DNA of 5,169 nt from Candidatus Woesearchaeota archaeon CG07_land_8_20_14_0_80_44_23 (lineage in GTDB: Archaea > Nanobdellota > Nanobdellia > Woesearchaeales > 0-14-0-80-44-23): assembly GCA_002779235.1 (NCBI GenBank), contig PEXD01000010.1, forward strand, positions 1 to 5,169, written 5' to 3'. The notes below the pieces were generated by a model. That model was not told where the DNA came from and made no database searches. It was given only the letters and a program-made list of their open reading frames with translations. The translations under genes were made by a program, and so were the position numbers. Shown one piece after another: positions 1-5,169 of the stretch. How positions within the stretch are numbered: the first letter of the stretch is position 1; each line of letters begins with the position of its first letter.

Positions 1-755
1 TATTCCAGCAGGGAAAAACAGAGATTGAAGCCCTTGGGAAGTGCGCAGTTGTCAGCTCAGGGGGCATTGCAGCGTTTGTGATAGCAGACCTGCACATCGG
101 CTACGAGGAAGCCCTGAACAAGCAGGGAATGCTCATTCAGAGGTTCCAGTTCCGCGAGATGATGAAAGGGATTGATAAAGCGTTATCTGCAATCGCTCTC
201 CAGAAGAAAAAAATTGACATTGCCATAATCGCAGGGGACTTAAAGCATGAGTTCGGCACAATCTCTGAGCAGGAATGGAGGGAGGCGCTCTCTGTGATTG
301 ACTTTCTCTCAAAAAAAATTGGGAGAGTAGTGCTCATAAAAGGCAACCATGACAAGATTCTCGGCCCGATTGCAGGCAGGAGAGGTGTTGAGATAAAGGA
401 GAGTATGAAGATTGGGGATGTGCTCATAATCCATGGGGAGCGCCTTCCAAAAAGGGATGAGCTTTCCGGGATAAAGAATATTCTCATGGGGCACGAGCAT
501 CCTGCAGTGTCAATAAGAGAAGGGATAAGGGCAGAGCTCTTCAAGTGCTTCCTTATAGGCAGGTGGAAAGGATTTAATCTGATAGTGGTGCCCTCATTCT
601 CAACACTTACAGAGGGCACAGACGTCTTGAAAGGGGAACTTCTAAGCCCGCTGCTGAAAGGCGGGAACCTGCTGAAATTCAGGGCAGTGCTCTGCGGCGA
701 GGCGCTCTCAAACTATGATTTCGGGGCACTTTCTGGGCTCATAAAAATCCGCTGA
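1..755 (+). CDS. SbcD/Mre11-related metallophosphoesterase (ICC-like, COG1407 type), 5' partial
   Basis: Predicted calcineurin-like, dinuclear-metal phosphoesterase of the archaeal SbcD-related family; the family is suspected to act on nucleic acids but its substrate is not settled. The frame is open from nt 3 with no in-frame ATG, GTG or TTG before the GTG at nt 78. That GTG lies inside the first beta strand, immediately before the metal motif, so it is not a credible start; about 25 residues precede it here and the true start is off-window. Metal-site motifs appear in order: DLHIGYE (from nt 87), GDLKHEFG (from nt 234), GNHD (nt 342-353), IIHGE (H at nt 432-434) and GHEHP (from nt 489). The C-terminal VPSFSTLTEG segment and the final DFG-containing strand also fit the family. 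At about 250 visible residues it is near full family length, but too short for Mre11 with its capping and Rad50-binding regions. It ends 118 nt before the rad50-like gene. Confidence 0.9.
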   Translation, partial: FQQGKTEIEALGKCAVVSSGGIAAFVIADLHIGYEEALNKQGMLIQRFQFREMMKGIDKALSAIALQKKKIDIAIIAGDLKHEFGTISEQEWREALSVIDFLSKKIGRVVLIKGNHDKILGPIAGRRGVEIKESMKIGDVLIIHGERLPKRDELSGIKNILMGHEHPAVSIREGIRAELFKCFLIGRWKGFNLIVVPSFSTLTEGTDVLKGELLSPLLKGGNLLKFRAVLCGEALSNYDFGALSGLIKIR

Positions 756-829
756 GCGCTTCCAAGAAGAGAAAGCTTTAATCATCATTCTAATAAAATT
801 ATTTCATCTCCTAAATTCTCTTCTGGCAT

Positions 830-850
830 TGAAATAAACAAATATTTAAG
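830..850 (+). promoter_or_regulatory. TATA box/BRE promoter of the rad50-like gene (leaderless)
   Basis: An AATATTTAA box (nt 841-849) preceded by the purine-rich GAAATAAAC (nt 831-839) resembles an archaeal BRE plus TATA element. Its centre is 29 nt before the ATG at 874. Archaeal transcription usually starts about 26 nt after the box centre, so the mRNA would begin at about nt 871, essentially at the start codon. A GAGG at nt 854-857 is too far from the ATG to act as a ribosome binding site. Confidence 0.6.
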
Positions 851-864
851 GAAGAGGCGCTAAC

Positions 865-871
865 TTTTTTT
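865..871 (+). terminator. oligo-T tract, possible terminator of the phosphoesterase transcript
   Basis: Seven consecutive T residues lie just before the rad50 start. Archaeal RNA polymerase commonly terminates at U-rich tracts, and this is the longest T run in the 118-nt spacer. It also coincides with the expected transcription start of rad50, so it may instead be part of the initiation region. A diffuse T/C-rich stretch at about nt 797-825 is an alternative termination zone. No stable hairpin precedes either one. Confidence 0.35.
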
Positions 872-873
872 CC

Positions 874-3330
874 ATGCTGATAAAGTGGATACGCCTCAGG
901 AACATAAGGAGCTACCTTTCCGAAGAGATACATTTCCCAGAGGGCTCAACCCTGCTGAGCGGGGACATAGGCGCAGGAAAAAGCACGATACTTCTCGCCA
1001 TAGAGTTTGCGCTCTTCGGATTCTCCACAGATGTTTCAGGCGAGACGCTGTTAAGGAATGGAAAGCCGAGCGGCTCGGTTGAGCTCTGCTTCGATGTTGA
1101 CAGCAAGAATGTAATCATAAAAAGGAACCTCAAGCGCGGAAAGGAATCGTTCTCGCAGGCATCCGGCTATGTAATTGTGAACAATGTCAAGACAGAAAAG
1201 TCGGCAGAGGAGCTCAAGGCATTTTCACTCTCGCTTCTGGGATACCCTGAGGAATATCTCAAGAAGAAAAGCATGCCGCTCTACAGATATACCGTCTACA
1301 CTCCGCAGGAGGAGATGAAGAGGATACTTTTCGAGTCGAGGGAGGAGCGGCTCAACAGTTTAAGGAAGATTTTCGGGATAGAAAAATACGGCGTGATAAG
1401 GGCAAACGCAGTGATAGTTGCATCGTCGCTGAGGGAGAAGATGAGGGAGCTCTCCTCAAGGATAGAGGACCTTGCCAGGAAGAAAGAGGAGCTTGAGGAG
1501 ACGATGAAGGAGATATCGGGAACGCAGGAAAGAATAGGGAAAATGAAGCCGGAGCTTGCAGCGCTCTCTGAAAAAAAGCAGGGACTCTCAAAAAAATTAG
1601 AGATTCTTGAGGAAAAGAGGAAGCGGGCCGCAGGGCTGAAAAGCGCAATCTCATCATACGAGAGCGCGATAGCCGAGAAGGCAGAACTCTGCGAGTCACG
1701 CAGGAGCGCAATTGAGGCAATCAGCAGGAAAATCTCGGTATTCACAAAAAAGCTCGAGGAAATCCCTGCTGCCGAAAAGGCAGATGAGGGCAAACTGGAA
1801 AATGAGCTTGAATCAATATCAAGGGAGCTCTCTCTGAAAGAAAAATCGCTTGCAGAAGCAAAGGAGAAGGAGAGGATGCTGCTGCTCAGAAAAAAGGAGA
1901 TTGAGAAGGAGATAGCAGAAGAGGACGCACTGAAGAATCAGCTTTCCCTGCGGGAGAAGGAGCTTGAGGAGCTCGCCTCTGGCAAGCCGGGGGAGGAAAT
2001 AGAAAGGGAGAGGGAAGAAAAGGAAAAGGCGCTCAGGGAGATAATAGAGAATAAGGGGAGGGCCTCGCTGTCAAAAGAGGAGTCGGAAAGGGTGATAGCG
2101 GAAATAGCGAAGCACAAGGTCTGCCCCCTCTGCAAGCAGGAGATAAAAGAGGACTACAAGGAGCACCTGAAAGAGGAAGAGGAGAAAAAGAAAAAATCCA
2201 ACAGGGAGCTGATAGAATCGCTGTCAAAGGAGCAGCAGGAGCTCGAATCAGGGATAAAAATCCTTAAGGAAGAGTCAAAGCGCTCCTCTGAGAGGGATGC
2301 ACGCTCAAACAAGCTCTCTGCAGAAACCGATTCCATAAAAAAATTGCTTTCTGAGGTTGAGAAGAAAAAAACCCTGCTGAAAGGGATTGGAAAAGAAATC
2401 GCGCAGATGCCGAAGGCAGATGCAGAAAGGGAAATCGGGGCGCTTAAGGAAAAAGAGGCGGAGCAAAAGAAAATCCTGAAGCAGGCCAGGGAGAGAAACG
2501 CGGGGATAGCGCTGCGTGAGGCAGTGTCAGCACAGCTCAGCCGCGAGAGGGAACTCCTCACTTCTGCAGAGAAAGAGGCAGCCGAGGCAGATAAGGCGGT
2601 CTCAGAGCTGAACAAGAGGAAAATTGAGGCATCAGGAGAACTGAAGGAACTTGAAAGTACAGACAAGCAGTGGGAGGATGCAAAATCAGAGCTTGACTCT
2701 GCAATGAAGCGCGAGAAGGACATAGAGGTGCTCTCTGCAGCGCTGGAGAGCGAGGCCTCTCTGAAAAGCAGGAATGCCGGGAAAATAGAGGCGGAGATAA
2801 AGGAGAAATCCAAGGACAAGAAAAGGTTTGAGCTCTACCGCGAGCTTGAGCAGATGATATCAGACAAGTTCACTGCGCTTGTTTCAGAGATGGAGAAGCA
2901 GGTGATGAGCTCAATACACTACGAGTTCGGGAAGCTCTTCCAGGAGTGGTTCTCATCCCTCATAGAGGAAGAAACCATGAGTGCGAGGATAGATGAGGAC
3001 TTCACCCCGATAATAACAGAGGACGGGCATGACACCTCGGCAGAGAACCTCTCCGGCGGGGAAAAGACAGCTGTTGCGCTGGCATACCGCCTGGCGCTCA
3101 ACCGCGTGATAAATGATATGGTGAGCACAATAAAGACAAAGAACCTCATAATACTCGACGAGCCAACAGACGGCTTCTCATCAGAGCAGCTGGACAGAGT
3201 GAGGACAGTGCTTGACGAGCTGGGGCTTAGGCAGATGATAATAGTCAGCCATGAGGCGAAGATAGAGAGCTTTGTAGAGCATGTGATAAGGATAACAAAG
3301 CAGGAGCACGAGAGCAGGGTTCTAAATTAA
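874..3330 (+). CDS. rad50: Rad50-like DNA double-strand break repair ATPase (SMC/ABC type)
   Basis: Rad50 is the ATPase of the Mre11-Rad50 complex; it binds and tethers DNA ends and gates the nuclease by ATP-driven dimerisation. This 818-residue protein has the full SMC-type layout. It has an N-terminal half-ATPase with Walker A GDIGAGKST (30-38) and Q-loop Gln (145 in YTPQEE). A long Lys/Glu-rich coiled coil (about 180-410) follows, then the zinc hook CPLC (417-420, near the exact centre), and a returning coiled coil (about 425-660) of similar length. The C-terminal half has signature LSGGE (726-730), Walker B LIILDE (758-763) and a switch His in VSHE (793). The hook distinguishes it from SMC proteins, which have a hinge. 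The length is slightly below Rad50s I know (roughly 850-1000). The D-loop reads TDGFS instead of the usual TxxLD. The ATG at 874 is supported by leaderless promoter spacing and by the family-typical MLIKWIRLRNIRSY beginning. No canonical mre11, herA or nurA gene is adjacent in the window; a COG1407 phosphoesterase precedes it. Confidence 0.93.
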   Translation: MLIKWIRLRNIRSYLSEEIHFPEGSTLLSGDIGAGKSTILLAIEFALFGFSTDVSGETLLRNGKPSGSVELCFDVDSKNVIIKRNLKRGKESFSQASGYVIVNNVKTEKSAEELKAFSLSLLGYPEEYLKKKSMPLYRYTVYTPQEEMKRILFESREERLNSLRKIFGIEKYGVIRANAVIVASSLREKMRELSSRIEDLARKKEELEETMKEISGTQERIGKMKPELAALSEKKQGLSKKLEILEEKRKRAAGLKSAISSYESAIAEKAELCESRRSAIEAISRKISVFTKKLEEIPAAEKADEGKLENELESISRELSLKEKSLAEAKEKERMLLLRKKEIEKEIAEEDALKNQLSLREKELEELASGKPGEEIEREREEKEKALREIIENKGRASLSKEESERVIAEIAKHKVCPLCKQEIKEDYKEHLKEEEEKKKKSNRELIESLSKEQQELESGIKILKEESKRSSERDARSNKLSAETDSIKKLLSEVEKKKTLLKGIGKEIAQMPKADAEREIGALKEKEAEQKKILKQARERNAGIALREAVSAQLSRERELLTSAEKEAAEADKAVSELNKRKIEASGELKELESTDKQWEDAKSELDSAMKREKDIEVLSAALESEASLKSRNAGKIEAEIKEKSKDKKRFELYRELEQMISDKFTALVSEMEKQVMSSIHYEFGKLFQEWFSSLIEEETMSARIDEDFTPIITEDGHDTSAENLSGGEKTAVALAYRLALNRVINDMVSTIKTKNLIILDEPTDGFSSEQLDRVRTVLDELGLRQMIIVSHEAKIESFVEHVIRITKQEHESRVLN

Positions 3331-3334
3331 TCGC

Positions 3335-3354
3335 CGGGAATAAATTTATAAATA
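3335..3354 (+). promoter_or_regulatory. TATA box/BRE promoter of tRNA-Pro
   Basis: TTTATAAATA (nt 3345-3354) is a near-ideal archaeal TATA box, preceded by a purine-rich GGGAATAAA (nt 3336-3344) at the BRE position. The box centre lies about 30 nt before the tRNA 5' end, which predicts a primary transcript with a leader of only a few nucleotides, removed by RNase P. Confidence 0.65.
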
Positions 3355-3379
3355 ACTCTCTGATTAGCATTTTTCTAAT

Positions 3380-3452
3380 GGGGCTGTAGTGTAGCCTGGT
3401 ATCACTCATGCTTGGGGTGCATGCAACCCGTGTTCGAATCACGGCAGCCCCA
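3380..3452 (+). tRNA. tRNA-Pro, anticodon GGG
   Basis: The 73-nt sequence folds into a complete cloverleaf. The acceptor GGGGCTG (3380-3386) pairs perfectly with CAGCCCC (3445-3451). The D arm spans 3389-3405, with three pairs, a T-T mismatch at 13-22, and G18-G19 at 3398-3399. Anticodon stem CATGC/GCATG (3407-3411/3419-3423) is perfect. The loop TTGGGGT has anticodon GGG at 3414-3416, which reads CCC and, by wobble, CCT proline codons. The variable loop CAAC is followed by T stem CCGTG/CACGG with loop TTCGAAT. U8-A14 and the G15-C48 Levitt pair are present. G37 and discriminator A73 fit proline tRNAs. There is no intron and CCA is not encoded. It begins 49 nt after the rad50 stop and has its own TATA box. 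Confidence 0.96.
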
Positions 3453-3465
3453 TAAACCTTTAAAA

Positions 3466-3481
3466 TTTTCTTAATCTTTTT
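3466..3481 (+). terminator. T-rich terminator of tRNA-Pro
   Basis: Two short T runs (nt 3466-3469 and the TTTTT at 3477-3481) follow the tRNA by 14-29 nt without a preceding hairpin, as expected for archaeal oligo-T termination of a tRNA transcript. The exact end cannot be read from sequence. Confidence 0.45.
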
Positions 3482-3490
3482 CATAGAAAA

Positions 3491-3535
3491 GTATTTAAAT
3501 TGCGGAGCGCATTTTTGCTATACAAATATATAATA
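3491..3535 (+). promoter_or_regulatory. candidate TATA boxes for the membrane protein gene
   Basis: Two boxes are visible: ATTTAAAT (nt 3493-3500) and the longer AAATATATAATA (nt 3524-3535). They predict transcript starts near nt 3523 or nt 3556, giving a 5' leader of about 75-110 nt before the ATG at 3632. This gene would therefore have a real leader, unlike rad50. I cannot tell from sequence which box is used. Confidence 0.4.
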
Positions 3536-3556
3536 TAGGAATGATAGCGGAATTTT

Positions 3557-3574
3557 AAAAATTAAAAATTAAAA
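3557..3574. repeat. short AT-rich direct repeat in the leader
   Basis: The motif AAAATT is repeated in tandem-like fashion across nt 3557-3574, giving an A-rich stretch in the presumed 5' leader of the membrane protein gene. It is low-complexity DNA with no evident function. It could be a weak TATA-like element or an unstructured leader segment. Confidence 0.3.
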
Positions 3575-3621
3575 GACAGAGCCATAAGGCCTTTGGCAAT
3601 GTGGCAAGTTTTCAAAAAACA

Positions 3622-3629
3622 GGGTGAGG
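3622..3629 (+). promoter_or_regulatory. Shine-Dalgarno site that fixes the start of the membrane protein
   Basis: GGGTGAGG contains GGTGA, a perfect match to the anti-SD at the 3' end of archaeal 16S rRNA. It ends only a few nucleotides before the ATG at 3632 and favours that codon over the in-frame TTG at 3593 and ATG at 3599, which have no comparable site. Confidence 0.6.
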
Positions 3630-3631
3630 AT

Positions 3632-5098
3632 ATGGATAAGAAATTTGTGTTCATCTTTGTGTCGGTTTTCTTGCTTTGCGCAGGGCTTGCCCGCGCACTT
3701 GATTTCACTGCTGCGCTTAGCCCAATAACAAACACGGCAAACATGTTTGAGCAGGCGAAGTACGAACTTTCTATACATAATTCCCTGAATCAGCAGGACA
3801 TCTACACCCTCGACTTCATCAGCGACCCAACCTGGTCAATCACGACAGATCCGGCTTCAGATTACTTCACCGGAATGATTGTGCCTGCAGAACAGACAAA
3901 GACCACTACAATAATCCTAAAGCCAAACATTGCTATGACATACGGGGCTTACGAGATAAAGCTCAATATCAAGTCAGCGGCTACCGGACTGGAGCAGCAG
4001 GTGAGAGTGCCTGTTGTTGTAACAGTGCCTGACCAGCAGCAGCAGTATGCAATGACAATGACGCTTGCAGCAGACGTGCCTGCCGAGGTTGACCCCAGGC
4101 AGCCGATGAAGATTACCATAAGCGTCGAAAACAAGATGCCTGTAAAGAGAAGCGGGCTCAAGGTTGCAGTAAAGGATGCGCTCGGGCTGGTGAACCAGGA
4201 GCAGAACATAAGCGTCGACCCGCTTGGAAAGAATGTCTTCGACATAAATATTGAATTTAACCCAATACAGAGCCCTGCTGCAGACATCCTGACAATAAGC
4301 CTCCTCACTGCAAATGACGAGCTCATCAAGAGAATAGACAACAAAAACTTTGATATAATCGCCTATTCCCCCCTTAATGAGAGCGAGTCAGTCAGGAGGT
4401 CATTCCTCAAGACCACAACCACAATCACAGTATCAAACTCCGGAAACGCGCCAGGGACAAAGCTGGTTGCAAGAAAGGTCGGGTTCTTTCAGAACATTTT
4501 CTTAAAGACAACGCCCACTGCAAAATGGGTGGAGATAAATGGAAAAAGATACCTTGGATGGCAGGTGACAGTGCCTCCCCAGTCGGCAGTGCAAATAATC
4601 ATGGCTGTAAGCTTCAGAGGGCTTGTGCTTCTGCTGGTCGTGATAGTGCTGCTTGTAACAGCATATTTCTACCTGAAGCCGCCGATAGAGGTAAGGAAGA
4701 GGGCAGGAATCACAAAGACAAGGGAGGGCGGGATATCCGAGCTCAAGGTAATCCTGAATGTGAAGAACACGAGCAGCAAGAGCATTCAGGATGTGAAGGT
4801 TGTGGACTCAGTCCCAGACATCGCAGATATAGAGGAGAATTTCCAGGCAGGCACAATAAAGCCGGACAACATAACCAAGAACATCGCAAACGGCACGCTT
4901 GTCAAGTGGAACCTCGGAAGGTTCGAAGCCCATGAGGAGCGCGTGATAAGCTACAGGATAAAGTCAAAGCTAACCATAATCGGCTACTTCAGGCTCCACT
5001 CCGCTGTTGTGAAGTTCATCAGCAACAACAAGGAAAGCAAGGTCCGCTCCAACTCGGTGCAGCTGCACATCAAGAAGGAAGAGTTCGGGCTTGAGTGA
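3632..5098 (+). CDS. secreted-type single-pass membrane protein with DUF11/CARDB-like beta domains
   Basis: Function unknown. The start at ATG 3632 (488 residues) is chosen because of the adjacent GGTGAGG site and because the protein then begins with a compact signal peptide: MDKK, a hydrophobic core (about 5-19) and a likely cleavage after ARA (20-22). The frame could extend to ATG 3599 or TTG 3593, which would add 11-13 residues including acidic ones before the signal. Residues 23-328 are Thr/Val/Asn/Pro-rich with alternating hydrophobics, as in Ig-like or NEW3/CARDB-type beta sandwiches; I see about three domains (23-133, 134-245, 246-328). A transmembrane helix follows (about 330-347), then a basic stretch (KPPIEVRKR), so the tail is predicted cytosolic. 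Residues about 368-480 resemble a DUF11-like domain (VDSVPDI, WNLGRFEAHEERVISY). Proteins of this kind may be cell-envelope structural or adhesion factors, but that is inference. The gene stands alone behind tRNA-Pro. Confidence 0.85.
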   Translation: MDKKFVFIFVSVFLLCAGLARALDFTAALSPITNTANMFEQAKYELSIHNSLNQQDIYTLDFISDPTWSITTDPASDYFTGMIVPAEQTKTTTIILKPNIAMTYGAYEIKLNIKSAATGLEQQVRVPVVVTVPDQQQQYAMTMTLAADVPAEVDPRQPMKITISVENKMPVKRSGLKVAVKDALGLVNQEQNISVDPLGKNVFDINIEFNPIQSPAADILTISLLTANDELIKRIDNKNFDIIAYSPLNESESVRRSFLKTTTTITVSNSGNAPGTKLVARKVGFFQNIFLKTTPTAKWVEINGKRYLGWQVTVPPQSAVQIIMAVSFRGLVLLLVVIVLLVTAYFYLKPPIEVRKRAGITKTREGGISELKVILNVKNTSSKSIQDVKVVDSVPDIADIEENFQAGTIKPDNITKNIANGTLVKWNLGRFEAHEERVISYRIKSKLTIIGYFRLHSAVVKFISNNKESKVRSNSVQLHIKKEEFGLE

Positions 5099-5130
5099 AA
5101 TTTTTATTTTTAAATTTATTCTCTTTCTGT
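5099..5130 (+). terminator. T-rich terminator after the membrane protein gene
   Basis: Immediately after the TGA at 5096-5098 the DNA becomes very T-rich, with T5 (5101-5105), T5 (5107-5111) and further T tracts to 5130. No hairpin is needed for archaeal termination at such tracts. The same segment also contains a TATA-like box, so terminator and next promoter appear to overlap. Confidence 0.55.
5109..5119 (+). promoter_or_regulatory. TATA-like box for a possible downstream gene
   Basis: TTTAAATTTAT is centred about 30 nt before the ATG at 5143, the same spacing as between the rad50 TATA box and its ATG. This predicts a leaderless or nearly leaderless transcript. The region is so AT-rich that a chance match is quite possible. 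Confidence 0.35.
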
Positions 5131-5142
5131 TATGAGATTTTT

Positions 5143-5169
5143 ATGACAATTCATTACAAAATTCTTCAG
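5143..5169 (+). CDS. possible start of a downstream gene, 3' partial
   Basis: An ATG at 5143 opens a frame of nine codons (MTIHYKILQ) that runs off the right edge without a stop. Support is limited to the TATA-like box about 30 nt upstream and the TTTTT directly before the ATG, which mimics the rad50 start. An earlier ATG at 5132 stops after four codons. The fragment is far too short to identify a product, and it may not be a gene. Confidence 0.28.

Noticed and set aside
311..318. A8 run in the phosphoesterase (and A7 in rad50 near nt 1570) as a frameshift or slippage site
   Set aside because: Both genes stay in frame through the runs with intact motifs downstream, and the runs fall on ordinary Lys codons.
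137..619. Minus-strand open frame across the phosphoesterase
   Set aside because: It lies opposite a gene with all metal motifs intact and has no protein-like features of its own.
757..860. GCGCTTCC near nt 756 and GGAAGAGGCGC near 850 as a paired structure spanning the spacer
   Set aside because: The match is short, imperfect and about 85 nt apart; chance is a sufficient explanation.
1296..1793. Minus-strand open frames over the first coiled coil of rad50
   Set aside because: They have the same antisense-shadow composition (Ser/Phe-rich) and lie fully within a confident gene.
2154..2819. Long minus-strand open frame of 221 codons inside rad50
   Set aside because: It is Ser/Phe/Leu-rich low-complexity sequence produced by reading the Lys/Glu-rich coiled coil backwards, with no promoter, ribosome site or recognisable motif.
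3430..3452. tRNA 3' end as an integration (att) site
   Set aside because: I found no second copy of this segment in the window and no integrase or mobile gene nearby.
3581..3597. Inverted repeat GCCA/TGGC around the AAGGCCTT palindrome in the membrane protein leader
   Set aside because: The stem is only four pairs with a nine-base loop and does not cover the ribosome site, so it is not convincing as a regulatory hairpin.
3665..3700. Lipoprotein signal (Cys at residue 16 of the membrane protein)
   Set aside because: The residues before the Cys are FLL, without the small residue a lipobox needs at -1; an ARA cleavage site at 20-22 fits better.
4525..4935. Plus-strand 136-codon frame inside the membrane protein gene
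   Set aside because: It is Gly/His/Arg-rich, with no hydrophobic core or motif, and overlaps the part of the main frame that encodes the membrane helix and DUF11-like domain.
1..5169. CRISPR array, insertion sequence, toxin-antitoxin pair or defence island
   Set aside because: There are no spaced repeats, transposase motifs, terminal inverted repeats or small paired genes; the only ABC ATPase is a standard zinc-hook Rad50 type.

Overview
The window looks archaeal. Promoters are TATA-box (TTTAWA-like) elements about 29-31 nt upstream of gene starts, and one protein gene appears to be leaderless. The tRNA gene carries no encoded CCA. Arginine is mostly AGG/AGA and isoleucine is often ATA. The phosphoesterase belongs to an archaeal SbcD/Mre11-related family. 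Coding DNA is of moderate GC and the intergenic DNA is AT-rich. The Rad50 variant and the DUF11-like membrane protein resemble what I remember from DPANN-type or related uncultivated archaea. That placement rests on memory and is weak.

Layout, all on the + strand: (1) nt 1-755, the C-terminal part (nearly all) of an ICC/SbcD-like metallophosphoesterase whose start lies left of the window. (2) nt 756-873, a spacer with the TATA box of the next gene and an oligo-T tract. (3) nt 874-3330, a complete 818-residue Rad50-like coiled-coil ABC ATPase with a central CPLC zinc hook. (4) nt 3380-3452, tRNA-Pro(GGG) with its own promoter and a T-rich 3' flank. (5) nt 3453-3631, an AT-rich spacer and leader with two candidate TATA boxes. 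(6) nt 3632-5098, a secreted-type, single-pass membrane protein of 488 residues with beta-sandwich-like domains, including a DUF11-like domain after the membrane segment. (7) nt 5099-5169, T-rich terminator DNA that also holds a TATA-like box and possibly the first nine codons of another leaderless gene. No gene-free stretch exceeds 300 bases.

The first two genes are probably both in DNA metabolism. The phosphoesterase family is related to the Mre11/SbcD nucleases, and Rad50 is the ATPase partner of Mre11. However, the phosphoesterase here is the short COG1407 type and not a canonical Mre11, and rad50 has its own promoter, so a physical partnership is only a hypothesis. The tRNA and the membrane protein look like independent transcription units.

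I see no CRISPR array, transposon, prophage gene, toxin-antitoxin pair or recognisable defence island. The points most worth a second look are the apparent pair of related beta domains on the two sides of the membrane in the last protein, the non-canonical D-loop of the Rad50-like ATPase, and its pairing with a COG1407-type phosphoesterase.
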